Source: Peribacillus simplex NBRC 15720 = DSM 1321 (GTDB lineage Bacteria; Bacillota; Bacilli; Bacillales; DSM-1321). From it: 64,000 nt of DNA. Within the stretch, counting starts at the first letter, position 1. Every line of letters starts with the position of its first letter. Position numbers and translations under genes: made by a program. The stretch spans positions 5,226,001 through 5,290,000 of the forward strand of contig NZ_CP017704.1 of the NCBI RefSeq assembly GCF_002243645.1. Direction: 5' to 3'. Shown in pieces: positions 17,894-27,915 of the stretch. The notes under the pieces were generated by a model. The model had not been told where the DNA came from and did not search any database. It saw only the letters and a program-made list of their open reading frames with translations.

Positions 17894-18520
17894 TTAATTT
17901 CCAATGAATTGCTGGGTCCAATAGTGGGCGTATTTCCCTCCTGTCACATGCCCAATTCCAATATGTGTATAGTTCTTGTTCAGGATATTGGCCTTATGTC
18001 CGGGGCTATTCATCCATGATTTCATGACAGCATCCGCACTAGGTTGACCTGCTGCGATATTTTCCCCTGCGTACTCGTAACTGATCCCAAAGGATTTCAT
18101 CATTTCGAAAGGCGATCCATAACTCGGGCTTGTATGATTGAAATAATTATTATCACGCATATCCTCAGATTTCAGAATTGCTACGTTGGAAACGGCTGTA
18201 TCCATTTCAAGGGGAGGGAGGCCAGATTTTGAACGTTCTTCGTTAACCAAACTAAGAACCCGCTGTTCAACTGATTGACTTTCTTTTTGATTTACTGTGG
18301 TGTTGGATGCCGGAAGATTTATGATTTGTCCGATTCGAATTTGATTTGCATCCTTTATAGCAGAGTTCGTTTTGAGTAATTCGTCAATGCTGACATCATA
18401 TTCAGAAGCAATTTTCGTTAAGGTATCTCCTTTTGCCACCTCGTATGTATTGGCTCCCATTGCAACTTTTGGAGATAATAGGGTAAGCGACAGTGCTGAT
18501 AATAGGATGATTTTCTTCAT
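17894..18520 (-). CDS. Secreted LysM-CAP (SCP/YkwD-like) protein
   Basis: A 208-residue exported protein. Signal peptide at 1-22 (KKIILLSALSLTLLSP, cleavage near AMGA). One LysM repeat at about 25-70 (YEVAKGDTLTKIASEYDVSIDELLKTN... QIRIGQIINLP) anchors it to peptidoglycan. A Ser/Gln linker follows, then the CAP domain at about 85-205, with VLSLVNEERSKSGLPPL, YFNHTSPSYGSPFEMM, YAGENIAAG and NSPGHKANILN. The two CAP His residues are present (NHTSP and PGHK). Similar proteins in Bacillus occur in the cell wall and spore coat; no enzymatic activity is established. Single gene. Confidence 0.88.
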   Translation of the reverse strand: MKKIILLSALSLTLLSPKVAMGANTYEVAKGDTLTKIASEYDVSIDELLKTNSAIKDANQIRIGQIINLPASNTTVNQKESQSVEQRVLSLVNEERSKSGLPPLEMDTAVSNVAILKSEDMRDNNYFNHTSPSYGSPFEMMKSFGISYEYAGENIAAGQPSADAVMKSWMNSPGHKANILNKNYTHIGIGHVTGGKYAHYWTQQFIGN

Positions 18521-18842
18521 TTTGATTCCTCCTAGTAGATTATCTGGATTGGAAGTATAGTATGCTATAAAAATAGTTTTGTGTAAAATTAGCTAATTCA
18601 CATTCTTTGTTGGTATGGGAAAAAGGTATCGAACGGGAAGATGAATGTTAAGGGTCCATATAACCTGGAAGTGTTAAGGGTAAACCAAAATCATAGGGCT
18701 TTTTGATAGATTGGAAGATTAATTTCATGTAGAAAAAGAATCATTTTACGTTTGCAGGCCATGATTGTCAGGGTAAATAATAAGAACATCAAAACGATAT
18801 AGTTATATGGAACTAATAAATTATCCTAAGGGTGGAGCTTGT
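18521..18842. other. Gene-free gap
   Basis: About 320 bp between the divergent LysM-CAP gene and the broken FAD oxidoreductase. It must hold both promoters, but I see no clear palindrome or hairpin. Confidence 0.5.
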
Positions 18843-20075
18843 ATGGATTTAAAGGCCGGGAAAGTGTTTTGGAAAGATACATTTGAAGCTAGAAAATATC
18901 CAATGTTGGATGAGGATCTTTCATGTGATGTTTGTATAATAGGGAGTGGTTCATCTGGGGCACACTGTGCCTATTTTTTAGCAGAGACGGGCCTGAATGT
19001 CGTCCTGATAGATAAACGGGATATAAGTGAAGGTAGTACGGTTGCGAATACTGGACTTTTACAGTATTCAAATGATAAAACATTAACTTCCCTCATCCAT
19101 AGTTTTGGAGAAGAAGCTGGGACGAGGCATGTTCAGCTTTGTTTGGACGCCATTCGGACACTTGAGACAGAGGTTGTTCCAAGTTTAAAGGAAAATCCGG
19201 ATTTTAAAATTAGAAAAAGCTTGTACTATGCATCCAATCCAAAGGATGTTTCTAAGCTTAAAGAAGAATATAGTAATCTTAAATCCAGCAATTTCCCTGT
19301 TGAATATTATACTAAAAAAGAGATTAACCGAAAATTTTCGTTTCCAAAAGAAGGAGCGCTGGTTACAGATAATGATGCTGAAATCAACCCCTATAAACAT
19401 GCACATTTATTGATTGAAAAAGCAGTTTCGAAAGGCGTACGTGTCTATTCAAAAACAAAAATCAATGGGAAGATATTAAAAGAGAATCAAACCCAGTTAT
19501 TTACCGAAACCGGACATACGATACATGCACAGACGGTCATCTTCGCAACTGGGTATGAAGCCCAAGAAGAGGTGAAGGACAAAAATGCAGTGATTCTCAG
19601 TTCGTATGCCATCGCAACGAATCAAATAGCCGATCAAGCTAAATGGCATGATAATATGATGATCTGGGAAACGGCACGGCCTTATTTATATGCATGAAAA
19701 ACTCCTGACAACCGAATTATCATTGGTGGTCTTGATGAATCGACCGGTTACCTGGAGAAGAGGGATTCAATGATTTTGAACAAAAGAGATAAATTATTAA
19801 AGCAGCTTATCAATTTGTTTCCAGAATTAGAGAATCGGATTACGGCTGATTATTATTGGGGAGCTTTTTTTGGTGAGACCCATGATGGTTTACCAACAAT
19901 AGGAATGTATCCTAACCATCCAAATTGCTATTTCTTATTAGGTTATGGCGGGAATGGGACGGTTTACAGTGTTATCCTTTCCCAAATCATCAGGGATTTG
20001 ATTACAAAGGGAGGACATGAGGACTCGGCATTGTATGTTAAGGAAAGGAATTTTTCAAAAAGTATTATCCATTAA
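18843..20075 (+). pseudogene. FAD-dependent amine/amino-acid oxidoreductase (DAO family) interrupted by one TGA codon
   Basis: A 410-codon frame encodes a DAO-fold flavoprotein. It has the Rossmann loop CDVCIIGSGSSGAHCAYFLAETG near residue 28, the second FAD segment STVANTGLLQYS, TVIFATGYEAQEE, and the C-terminal FAD-contact block GAFFGETHDGLPTIGMYP...GYGGNGTVYS. A single in-frame TGA at 19695-19697 splits it: RPYLYA-stop-KTPDNRIIIGGLDEST continues in the same frame with no other damage. Relatives have Arg at this spot (pattern YARxTxDNRI), so a C-to-T change of CGA is the simplest cause. The ATG at 18843 follows AAGGGTGGAG; the ATG at 18807 lacks a ribosome site. The second half can be read from an ATG at 19770 but would be non-functional. 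Confidence 0.85.
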
Positions 20076-20139
20076 GACAGGTATCTCTTCTTCGTGAATA
20101 GAATAAAGTAGACAGCTGAATATACGGAGGGATTCTTCG

Positions 20140-20700
20140 ATGTGGTTTAAGGAATTGGAAACAGAAAGACTGCGTTTAATCGAAATAGGTCACCATCATG
20201 CTGAGAGTCTGTTTGAAATTCTCTCTAAAGATGAAGTGACCAAATATGATGGGATAGAAAGTTTAACTCGAGTTGAAGATGCTCGCCGCTTAATCGACTC
20301 GTTTAAAAGTGCTTATATAAACAAACGTGGGATGCGGTGGGGAGTCATTTTAAAGGATTCAGGCAAATTCATCGGTACCGTTGGCCTGAATCAATTGAGT
20401 CTTGCCAACAAACGCGCCGAAATAGGGTATGAAATCCATCCTGAATATTGGAGAAAACACTTTACGTCTGAAGCTGTCAACGAAGTATTACGCTATTGCT
20501 TTGAAGAATTAAGACTAAACAGAATCGCCGCTTTAACTTTCAAGGATAATATTGCATCCAGAAACCTATTGAAGAAATTTGGATTTAAAGAGGAAGGCAG
20601 CCTCCGAAGTTATCTATTCCTTCGTGAACAATCTCATGATGCCCTGGTATTTTCCTTGTTATGTACAGAGTATTGCCAGTTACGGCAACAAAGTGTTTAG
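20140..20700 (+). CDS. GNAT acetyltransferase, RimJ/RimL type
   Basis: A 186-residue GNAT enzyme. It starts with the RimJ/L hallmark LETERLRLIEI; acetyl-CoA pyrophosphate-loop region is EIGYEIHPEYWRKHFTSEA near 105-120; then NRIAALTFKDNIASRNLLKKFGFKEEG near 128-155. Such enzymes acetylate ribosomal protein N-termini, but many act on antibiotics or small molecules; the substrate is not predictable. The ATG follows GGAGGGATTCTTCG. It sits downstream of the broken FAD oxidoreductase with a 65-bp gap and no terminator in between, so may be co-transcribed. Confidence 0.85.
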   Translation: MWFKELETERLRLIEIGHHHAESLFEILSKDEVTKYDGIESLTRVEDARRLIDSFKSAYINKRGMRWGVILKDSGKFIGTVGLNQLSLANKRAEIGYEIHPEYWRKHFTSEAVNEVLRYCFEELRLNRIAALTFKDNIASRNLLKKFGFKEEGSLRSYLFLREQSHDALVFSLLCTEYCQLRQQSV

Positions 20701-20737
20701 GGATCAAATAGATTTTAGTTTAGAAAAAGAATATTAC

Positions 20738-20763
20738 AGCTGGCCCATGTGCCAGTTTTTTTT
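20738..20763 (+). terminator. Terminator after the acetyltransferase
   Basis: CTGGC and GCCAG arms around CCATGT followed by nine T. The stem is short but the T run is strong. Confidence 0.7.
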
Positions 20764-20874
20764 ATTTGCAGATGATTTTATATCAGTAAAGGACAATATA
20801 CATATTTTTCATGTTAAAATGGAATGCGGATTCATTAATCAGTCCGGATGGACATAAAAAGGAGCAAAATCATT

Positions 20875-21309
20875 GTGAAGATACTATTTCCGTTGCTTGC
20901 GGTCCTAGGCGGCATCACGATTGCCATACAAGGACAAATCAATGGTGGATTAGGGAAAAAAGTGGGGGTCATTGAAGCTTCTTTCATTTCGTTTGGAATC
21001 GGGACACTCGCTTTATTATTTATTGTTTTGTTTGCAGGAAATGGAAATATTTCGGCGGTCGCGTCTGTACCAAAATGGCAATTGATAGGTGGACTATTAG
21101 GGGCTATTTATGTCATTGTTATAATATTGGTTGTCCCTCAGATTGGGGTGGCACCTGCATTAGTCGGGGTTATCGCAGGCCAGATATTGATTGGGGCAAT
21201 CATTGACCATTTCGGTTTATTTGGAGGCGTACGCATCCCATTGGATGCGAAAAAGGTGGCAGGCATATGTTTACTTTTCGTGTCATTATATTTATTTAAT
21301 CATAAATGA
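20875..21309 (+). CDS. YdcZ-type (DUF606) DMT-superfamily membrane protein
   Basis: About 144 residues with five hydrophobic helices. It begins with KILFPLLAVLGGITIAIQGQINGGLG, the Gln/Asn pattern of DUF606/YdcZ proteins, and continues with GGLLGAIYVIVIILVVPQIGVAPALVGVIAGQ. DUF606 proteins are half-size relatives of EamA-type drug/metabolite transporters and often act as homo- or hetero-dimers. No partner half is adjacent. I prefer the GTG at 20875, since AAAAGGAGC lies about 10 nt before it; the in-frame ATG at 20848 would place that ribosome site inside the gene. Confidence 0.78.
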   Translation: MKILFPLLAVLGGITIAIQGQINGGLGKKVGVIEASFISFGIGTLALLFIVLFAGNGNISAVASVPKWQLIGGLLGAIYVIVIILVVPQIGVAPALVGVIAGQILIGAIIDHFGLFGGVRIPLDAKKVAGICLLFVSLYLFNHK

Positions 21310-22004
21310 AGAAGGGTCATTTTTCATTGAAACGACGGGTACATATAGGGGAGAATGAGGGGATATTTCTATTCTCCTATAGTTATTACCTATTATTTGG
21401 ATATTAATTAAAAAGAACTCAATATTTTAATGAAGTAATGCATTATCCTACTAAAATATATTATTTGAGAGGGGATGGTTTGCTAGGAAAGTGGTCTTAG
21501 TAACCAACCTAACATAAATTATTAGAATATTTAGAAATAAATAGACAAGAGAACCTATATGAATACTGATTTAGAGGTGTTTGGAAAAATACCTGGAAGC
21601 CGGAAGTCCTTTTAGGTGATCATTTCTATTTACCTAGTATCTAGATCGAATTGATTAGCAATTAATTACTATATTGTGAAAAAGTACTCACTGGTTTATT
21701 GATTTTTTGATTTATTCGTAATATACTTAAAATTCAACATCTTTAATTCGAGGTATAGTATCCTAAGCGAGGTTGAAAAGAGGGTGATTTTTAACTAGTA
21801 AACTGCATTAATTGCTTTTATAGGTAGAAATACAGATTTATGCAAACGGTTCGCTAGTTGTTTTTTGGTGAATTCCTGCAATGGATGCTTCTAACTTTCC
21901 TCGCTGACATTATTTGTACTATACGAAAGATTAATAGGTGTTAGAAGGATAATCTCTTAAATGGGATTATTCTAAGAAAGATTAAAGATGAGGGGGAATA
22001 TTTT
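21310..22004. other. Gene-free 695-bp stretch upstream of opp
   Basis: AT-rich with many stops in all frames. I looked for a T-box, riboswitch, terminator hairpin or decayed gene and saw none I can defend. It should contain the opp promoter. Confidence 0.5.
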
Positions 22005-23639
22005 TTGAAAAAGTCTAAATTTTCAGTGCTTGCTCTTCTTATGGCCATCATGCTTATGCTTGCGGCATGCAACGGCGGTTCGAAGGAAACTTCGAATGAA
22101 AAAGAAGGCGGCTCGGGTGACTCATCCGGCTCAAAAGTATTAAACGTAAACAACTCAAGTGAACCTGGTTCGCTTCACCCTGCCAATGCGCAAGGTACTC
22201 ATGAATCATGGATCCTTGAACACACGTTTGAGGGACTAACAAAGAAAACAGAAGAAGGCAAAATCGTACCTGGTTCTGCAGAATCATGGGAAATCAGTGA
22301 AGATGGATTAACTTGGACATTCAAATTGAAAGATGGTTTGAAATGGTCAAATGGAGATCCGCTTACAGCCAATGACTTCGAATATGCTTGGAAATATGCT
22401 TTGAAACCGGAAACAGCTGCTGATTATGCTTATCAACTTTATTATCTTAAAGGCGGGGAAGCTTACAACAGTAAGAAAGGGAAGGAAGAGGACGTAGGCG
22501 TTAAAGCGACAGACGAACATACATTAGTCGTTACTTTGGAACAGCCTACACCATATTTCCTTGACTTGACTTCTTTCTATACTTTCTATCCAATCAATAA
22601 AAAGGTACAGGAAGAAAATCCAAAATGGGCTTTGGATGCAAAAACTCACGTTTCAAACGGTCCGTTCAAATTAACGGAGTGGAAACATAAAGAAAGCCTG
22701 AAAATCGAAAAGAATGAAAATTACTACGATAAAGATAAAATCAAATTGGATGCGGTTAACTTTGCTCTAATTGAAGATGAAAATACAGCATGGCAAATGT
22801 ATCAGAGTGGCGAATTGGATATCGCTTATCCACTGCCAGTGGACGTGCAAGGCCAATTGGTTAATTCTGGAGACAAAGAATTTAAAAACGGCGCAGAACT
22901 TGCTGTTTACTATTACAACTTTAATACGGAAGTAAAACCTTTCAACAATGCAAAGGTTAGGAAAGCGCTTTCAATGGCTATCAATCGTAAAGAAATTACC
23001 GAAAATGTTGCTCAAGGCGGTCAAAAGCCTGCATTTGGTGTAGTCCCTCCGGGAATTCCTGATGCAACAGGTGATTTCCAAGAAAATACAGGTGACCTGT
23101 TTGAGGAAAACGCAGCTGAAGCTAAGAAATTGTTAAAAGAAGGTCTTGCTGAAGAAGGCATGAAAGAATTACCTGAGTTTTCAATTTTGTATAACACTTT
23201 AGATTCCCATAAGAAAATTGCTGAAGCCGTTCAAGGGATGTGGCGTGATAACCTAGGTGTTGAAGTGACACTTGAAAATGCAGAATTCCAAGTTAAGCTT
23301 GATCGTGAAAAAGCTGGCGACTTCGAAATTTCCCGTGCAGGATGGGTTGGTGACTATGTTGACCCGATGACCTTCATGCTTTGGGAAACTGACGGGGCTT
23401 ATAATGATGCAGGTTGGTCCAACAAAGAATATGATAGTTTATTAAAAGAGGCAAAATCTACAATGGAACCAAAAGAACGCATGACTGCTTTACATAAAGC
23501 AGAGGAAGTTATGATTGAAGAAATGCCGATCCTTCCGGTTTACTTCTACACAAAACCATATATGGTTAAATCGAATGTTACTGGAGTCTATGCTCCGATT
23601 AACGCTTATCCGAACTTTATTTACGCGGATAAAAAGTAA
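22005..23639 (+). CDS. oppA: Oligopeptide ABC transporter substrate-binding lipoprotein
   Basis: A 544-residue SBP family 5 lipoprotein. Signal peptide with lipobox LMLAAC, Cys near residue 22, then a Gly/Ser/Glu linker. Family 5 features: VNNSSEPGSLHPANAQGTHESWILEHTFEGL, the LKDGLKWSNGDPLTANDFEYAWK signature near 105-125, and VRKALSMAINRKEI near 320. It captures extracellular peptides and hands them to the OppBC channel. In bacilli Opp also imports signalling peptides used by RRNPP regulators. The TTG start is set by AGGGGGAAT about 9 nt upstream. First gene of oppABCDF, followed by a hairpin before oppB. Confidence 0.92.
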   Translation: MKKSKFSVLALLMAIMLMLAACNGGSKETSNEKEGGSGDSSGSKVLNVNNSSEPGSLHPANAQGTHESWILEHTFEGLTKKTEEGKIVPGSAESWEISEDGLTWTFKLKDGLKWSNGDPLTANDFEYAWKYALKPETAADYAYQLYYLKGGEAYNSKKGKEEDVGVKATDEHTLVVTLEQPTPYFLDLTSFYTFYPINKKVQEENPKWALDAKTHVSNGPFKLTEWKHKESLKIEKNENYYDKDKIKLDAVNFALIEDENTAWQMYQSGELDIAYPLPVDVQGQLVNSGDKEFKNGAELAVYYYNFNTEVKPFNNAKVRKALSMAINRKEITENVAQGGQKPAFGVVPPGIPDATGDFQENTGDLFEENAAEAKKLLKEGLAEEGMKELPEFSILYNTLDSHKKIAEAVQGMWRDNLGVEVTLENAEFQVKLDREKAGDFEISRAGWVGDYVDPMTFMLWETDGAYNDAGWSNKEYDSLLKEAKSTMEPKERMTALHKAEEVMIEEMPILPVYFYTKPYMVKSNVTGVYAPINAYPNFIYADKK

Positions 23640-23655
23640 GAGAAGGATAAAAGTG

Positions 23656-23695
23656 AAATGGGAGGTATGTCCGATTAAGGACATACCCCATTTTT
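23656..23695 (+). terminator. Hairpin between oppA and oppB (partial terminator)
   Basis: AAATGGG-GGTATGTCC pairs with GGACATACC-CCCATTT region, then TTTTT. Its place just after the binding-protein gene suggests partial termination or mRNA protection, giving more OppA than channel subunits. Confidence 0.75.
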
Positions 23696-23772
23696 CAATT
23701 GCGAATTTGAATATTTCATGAATTCATTTCCGTTTTCAACTCCTTAGAAAATCGATGATTGGGGTGATTACC

Positions 23773-24702
23773 ATGTTGAGATATACATTAAACCGTTTTA
23801 AATGGGCGATTATTACTTTATGGGCTGTTATTACATTAACGTTCATCATAATGCATACGATTCCGGGAAATCCATTTGCGAAAGAAGGAGCTATGCCTCC
23901 TGCTGTTTATGAAAACCTTCAAGTCCACTATGGATTGGACAAGCCGTTGTTGACCCAATATGGGAATTATTTATTGGAAGTCGTTCAATTTGATTTTGGT
24001 CCTTCATTGAAATCCTCATCCATTTCTGTGAATGATTACATTTTGAAGGGATTTCCAGTGTCCTTGCACTTAGGGGCACAAGCATTGGTGATTGCCATCT
24101 TCTTTGGGCTAATTTTGGGTGTAGTGGCTTCACTGAAAAGAAATAAATGGCCCGACTATTTATCAATGATTATTGCCATCGTAGGGATTTCCGTTCCTAA
24201 CTTTATCTTGGCGACTATTTTAATCAATTATTTTGCGATAAAATGGAATATATTCCCTGTCGCTACGTGGGCGACATGGCAGCATACCATTTTACCATCC
24301 ATTGCCCTTTCGATGATGCCGCTTGCTTTCATCGCGAGATTGATGCGGACAAGCATGCTTGAAGTAATGGGGCAGGATTACATTTTGACAGCAAAGGCCA
24401 AAGGATTGAAACGGAGCGGTGTCATAATCAAACATGCGATTCGGAATGCGTTATTGCCGATTATCACGATTCTGGGCATCCTTACGGCTAATATCGTTAC
24501 AGGAAGCTTTATCATTGAACGTATTTTTGGTATTCCAGGCATGGGAGATATGTTCGTAAAGGGAATATCAAACAGAGACTACCCGGTCATTCTTGGTTCC
24601 ACAATTGTGTATAGTGCGGTGCTTATCCTATTGATATTCATTGTTGATATAGCCTATACGTTGATTGATCCTAGAATTAAAGTGACGGGGGAGAAGAAAT
24701 AA
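23773..24702 (+). CDS. oppB: Oligopeptide ABC transporter permease OppB
   Basis: About 309 residues, six membrane helices. It begins MLRYTLNRFKWAIITLW and has the IPGNPF segment, typical of OppB/DppB. The EAA loop that docks on the ATPases is at GQDYILTAKAKGLKRSGVIIKHAIRNALLPI near 195-225. The ATG at 23773 follows GGGGTGA by 5 nt; the in-frame ATG at 23755 has no ribosome site. It overlaps the start of oppC by one base (TAATG), implying translational coupling. Confidence 0.93.
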   Translation: MLRYTLNRFKWAIITLWAVITLTFIIMHTIPGNPFAKEGAMPPAVYENLQVHYGLDKPLLTQYGNYLLEVVQFDFGPSLKSSSISVNDYILKGFPVSLHLGAQALVIAIFFGLILGVVASLKRNKWPDYLSMIIAIVGISVPNFILATILINYFAIKWNIFPVATWATWQHTILPSIALSMMPLAFIARLMRTSMLEVMGQDYILTAKAKGLKRSGVIIKHAIRNALLPIITILGILTANIVTGSFIIERIFGIPGMGDMFVKGISNRDYPVILGSTIVYSAVLILLIFIVDIAYTLIDPRIKVTGEKK

Positions 24703-25631
24703 TGGCAGATAAAGTGCATTTAACCGAAGATATGTTCCAACCCGCAGAAGACAACTTTAAGGAAGCTGAAAAAATAGCCAGACCTACAGTTTCATATTGG
24801 TCTGACGTCTGGCGTCGGTTTAAAGAAAATAAACTGGCGATGACGGGATTTGTTCTTATAATCCTCTTGGTCTTGATGGCGATTTTTGGTCCATATATTA
24901 ACGGATATACTTATTATGGACAAGATTTCGAGAAAAAGAATCTTAGCCCAAATAGCGAACATTGGTTTGGAACGGATTCATCAGGAAGGGATCTATTTAC
25001 GAGAGCTTGGTATGGTGCGAGGATATCCTTGTTCATTGGATTGATGGCAGCGCTGATCGACTTTTTAATTGGTGTCCTTTATGGCGGGATTTCAGCCATT
25101 CGCGGTGGACGCACAGATAATATCATGATGCGGTTTGCTGAGGTAATCTATGCGATCCCATACCTATTGATGGTTATCTTAATGATGGTCGTATTAAAAC
25201 CTGGTATTCTGCCGATCATAATTGCGATGTCGATTACAGGGTGGATTCCGATGGCGCGACTGGTACGGGGACAGGTTTTACAACTAAAAGAGAATGAATA
25301 TATCCATGCTGCAACCATCTCTGGTGCCAATACGAGCTGGACATTAAGAAAGCACATGATTCCAAATACAATGGGACCGATCCTTGTCAATTTAACGTTG
25401 ACTGTACCTACTGCTATTTTTGCCGAAGCTACACTTAGCTTTTTGGGACTGGGAGTGCCGGCTCCTCAGGCAAGCTGGGGAACATTGACAAGTGATGCCC
25501 TGGGAAGCATTCTGGTAGGGAATTTCTATCAACTTTTAATCCCTGCAATATTGATTTCCTTAACCATGTTCGCGTTCAATGTGGCTGGTGACGGATTGCA
25601 GGATGCCCTAGATCCAAAACTACGGAAATAA
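24702..25631 (+). CDS. oppC: Oligopeptide ABC transporter permease OppC
   Basis: A 309-residue permease. N-terminal cytoplasmic segment, then FKENKLAMTGFVLIILLVLMAIFGP, the usual first helix of OppC. The LGTDSSGRDLF-like motif appears as WFGTDSSGRDLFTRAWYGARISL near 90. EAA loop: LKENEYIHAATISGANTSWTLRKHMIPNTMGPI. It forms the membrane channel with OppB. Confidence 0.93.
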   Translation: MADKVHLTEDMFQPAEDNFKEAEKIARPTVSYWSDVWRRFKENKLAMTGFVLIILLVLMAIFGPYINGYTYYGQDFEKKNLSPNSEHWFGTDSSGRDLFTRAWYGARISLFIGLMAALIDFLIGVLYGGISAIRGGRTDNIMMRFAEVIYAIPYLLMVILMMVVLKPGILPIIIAMSITGWIPMARLVRGQVLQLKENEYIHAATISGANTSWTLRKHMIPNTMGPILVNLTLTVPTAIFAEATLSFLGLGVPAPQASWGTLTSDALGSILVGNFYQLLIPAILISLTMFAFNVAGDGLQDALDPKLRK

Positions 25632-25680
25632 ATGAGTCCTAACATAAAGATTTGATATTACTAGAATAGGAGGGACGATG

Positions 25681-26694
25681 ATGGAGAACCTATTAGAAGT
25701 CAACGATTTACAAATCACCTTCCATACTTATGCAGGAAAAGTGCAAGCGGTTCGCGGCGTGAACTTTGAAGTGAAAAAAGGGGAAGCCGTTGCCATTGTT
25801 GGGGAGTCCGGATGCGGCAAAAGTGTTACAGCGAAATCTATCATGAGATTACTGGAAACTCCTCCAGCAGAGTATGGAAAAGGGTCGATAAACTTTGGCG
25901 GTAAAGACCTTCTTAAAATGAGTGAGAAGGAAATGCAGAAGATTCGTGGAAATGAAATCAGTATGATTTTCCAGGATCCGATGACTTCGCTCAATCCAAC
26001 GACAAAAATCGGCAGCCAGATCATGGAAGGCATTTTAAAGCATAATAAAAACATGTCCCGAAATGATGCATACGAACGGGCGTTGGAAACGCTTAAACTG
26101 GTAGGTATTCCTCAGCCGGAAAAAAGGATGCAGCAATATCCGCATGAGTTTTCAGGTGGTATGCGCCAAAGGGCGATGATAGCGATGGCCCTTGCATGTG
26201 AACCGAAATTGCTGATTGCCGATGAACCTACAACTGCTTTGGATGTAACGATACAAGCGCAAATTTTGGAACTGATGAAAGATATCCAACGTAGAATGGA
26301 TACTTCCATCATTTTAATCACTCATGATTTAGGTGTGGTTGCGGAAACTTGTGAACGGGTAGTCGTCATGTATGCAGGCAAGGTTGTTGAGACGGGTACA
26401 GTAGAAGCTATATTTTCAAACCCGCAGCATCCATATACAAGAGGACTGCTTAAAACGGTGCCAAGGCTGGATATGGAAAAAACGGCTCCGTTGGTTCCCA
26501 TAATCGGTTCACCACCGGATTTATTGGATCCGCCAAAAGGATGCCCATTTTATCCAAGGTGTGAATCAGCAATGAAAGTGTGCAAAGACCATGATCCGGA
26601 GCTTGAAGTAGTGGAAGAAGGTCAGACAGCCGCATGCTGGCTGCACCACCCAATGGCAAAGGCAGCACAGGTACAAGCATCGACTAATGTATAA
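25681..26694 (+). CDS. oppD: Oligopeptide ABC transporter ATPase OppD
   Basis: About 337 residues. Walker A GESGCGKS near 42, Q-loop [12 protein letters not shown], signature [13 protein letters not shown] near 160, Walker [13 protein letters not shown], and H-loop THDLG. The C-terminal oligopeptide extension has the Cys-rich CPFYPRC...C pattern near 285-325, which in Opp/Dpp ATPases holds an iron-sulfur or structural site. Two adjacent ATG codons exist (25678 and 25681); the second has better spacing from AGGAGGG. It energises transport with OppF. Confidence 0.93.
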   Translation: MENLLEVNDLQITFHTYAGKVQAVRGVNFEVKKGEAVAIVGESGCGKSVTAKSIMRLLETPPAEYGKGSINFGGKDLLKMSEKEMQKIRGNEISMIFQDPMTSLNPTTKIGSQIMEGILKHNKNMSRNDAYERALETLKLVGIPQPEKRMQQYPHEFSGGMRQRAMIAMALACEPKLLIADEPTTALDVTIQAQILELMKDIQRRMDTSIILITHDLGVVAETCERVVVMYAGKVVETGTVEAIFSNPQHPYTRGLLKTVPRLDMEKTAPLVPIIGSPPDLLDPPKGCPFYPRCESAMKVCKDHDPELEVVEEGQTAACWLHHPMAKAAQVQASTNV

Positions 26695-26707
26695 AGGAGG
26701 AGAAACA

Positions 26708-27700
26708 ATGGTTTCACTGAAAAATAAGGCCGTAAAAGAAAAGACAGACAACGAAAATTCTCCTCTTGTTGAAATAAAGAATCTGAAGAAGTATTTTCCT
26801 ATTGGTTCTCAATCGCTGAAAGCGGTAGATGGTTTGGATCTCAAAATCTATCCAGGGGAAACTGTTGGTCTTGTTGGGGAAAGCGGTTGCGGTAAGTCGA
26901 CTGCAGGTCGTACAATCACTCGACTTTATGAACCGACAGATGGAGAAGTTCTTTTTCAAGGGAAAAATATTTTCGATTACAAACCCGGAGAAATGTCACA
27001 TATCCGCCGTGAAATACAAATGATTTTCCAAGATCCCTACGCATCCTTGAACCCAAGGATGAAGGTGGAGGAATTGATTGGGGAACCACTTGCCATTCAT
27101 GGGATATCAAAAGGTAAAGAGCGAAGAAAACGGGTGGAAGACCTGTTAAAGCTGGTTGGTTTAAGTCCGGAACATATCACTCGTTTTCCGCATGAATTCA
27201 GTGGTGGACAACGCCAGCGTATTGGAATTGCAAGGGCTTTGGCTTTAAACCCTAAATTCATCGTTTGTGATGAACCTATTTCTGCCTTGGATGTTTCGAT
27301 ACAGGCACAAGTGGTCAACTTATTAAAAGAGCTTCAAAAAGAAATGGGATTGACTTATTTATTCATCGCGCATGATTTATCGATGGTCAAGTATATTTCA
27401 GATCGCATTTTAGTCATGTATCTTGGAAGAATGATGGAACTTTCGGATAGTGATTCGTTAACGAAAGATCCGCTTCACCCTTACACACAGGCCTTGCTTT
27501 CTGCAGTGCCAATTCCAGACCCCACTATTAAACGGGAAAGAATCGTACTTAAGGGCGATGTACCAAGTCCAATCAATCCGCCGAGCGGATGTGTATTCCG
27601 GACTCGCTGCCCTAAAGCGATGGAGATATGCTCGAGTGCTGTACCTGAATGGAAAGAACAAAAACCGGGGCATTTCGTTGCTTGTCATTTATATTGGTAA
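26708..27700 (+). CDS. oppF: Oligopeptide ABC transporter ATPase OppF
   Basis: About 330 residues. Walker [11 protein letters not shown]-loop [13 protein letters not shown], signature [14 protein letters not shown], Walker [16 protein letters not shown]-loop AHDLSM, and a C-terminal oligopeptide/dipeptide extension with [17 protein letters not shown]. The ATG at 26708 is preceded by AAAGGAGGAG at ideal spacing. The in-frame ATG at 26687 overlaps the end of oppD and lacks a ribosome site. Last gene of the operon. Confidence 0.93.
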   Translation: MVSLKNKAVKEKTDNENSPLVEIKNLKKYFPIGSQSLKAVDGLDLKIYPGETVGLVGESGCGKSTAGRTITRLYEPTDGEVLFQGKNIFDYKPGEMSHIRREIQMIFQDPYASLNPRMKVEELIGEPLAIHGISKGKERRKRVEDLLKLVGLSPEHITRFPHEFSGGQRQRIGIARALALNPKFIVCDEPISALDVSIQAQVVNLLKELQKEMGLTYLFIAHDLSMVKYISDRILVMYLGRMMELSDSDSLTKDPLHPYTQALLSAVPIPDPTIKRERIVLKGDVPSPINPPSGCVFRTRCPKAMEICSSAVPEWKEQKPGHFVACHLYW

Positions 27701-27707
27701 ACAAAAA

Positions 27708-27738
27708 AACCAGTCGCATTTGCGACTGGTCTTTTTTT
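27708..27738 (+). terminator. Terminator of oppABCDF
   Basis: ACCAGTCGCA pairs perfectly with TGCGACTGGT, minimal loop, then seven T after one C. Confidence 0.92.
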
Positions 27739-27915
27739 ACACATTTATGTAAAATATTTTTAGAATAGAAGCGATTATCCTGCCGACTTAAATTTTTTTA
27801 TCAGTATATCAAAATAAATAACTAGGAATCTGAAAATAAAACATATAATATGTAATTATATGTAAAATTAAATACTGTTGAATGTTTCAATTTGTGAGAG
27901 AAGGAGGGACTGTTA

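Noticed and set aside
19695..19697. Programmed selenocysteine at the TGA in the FAD oxidoreductase
   Set aside because: Family proteins have Arg at this place, not Cys, and I see no SECIS-like hairpin directly downstream.
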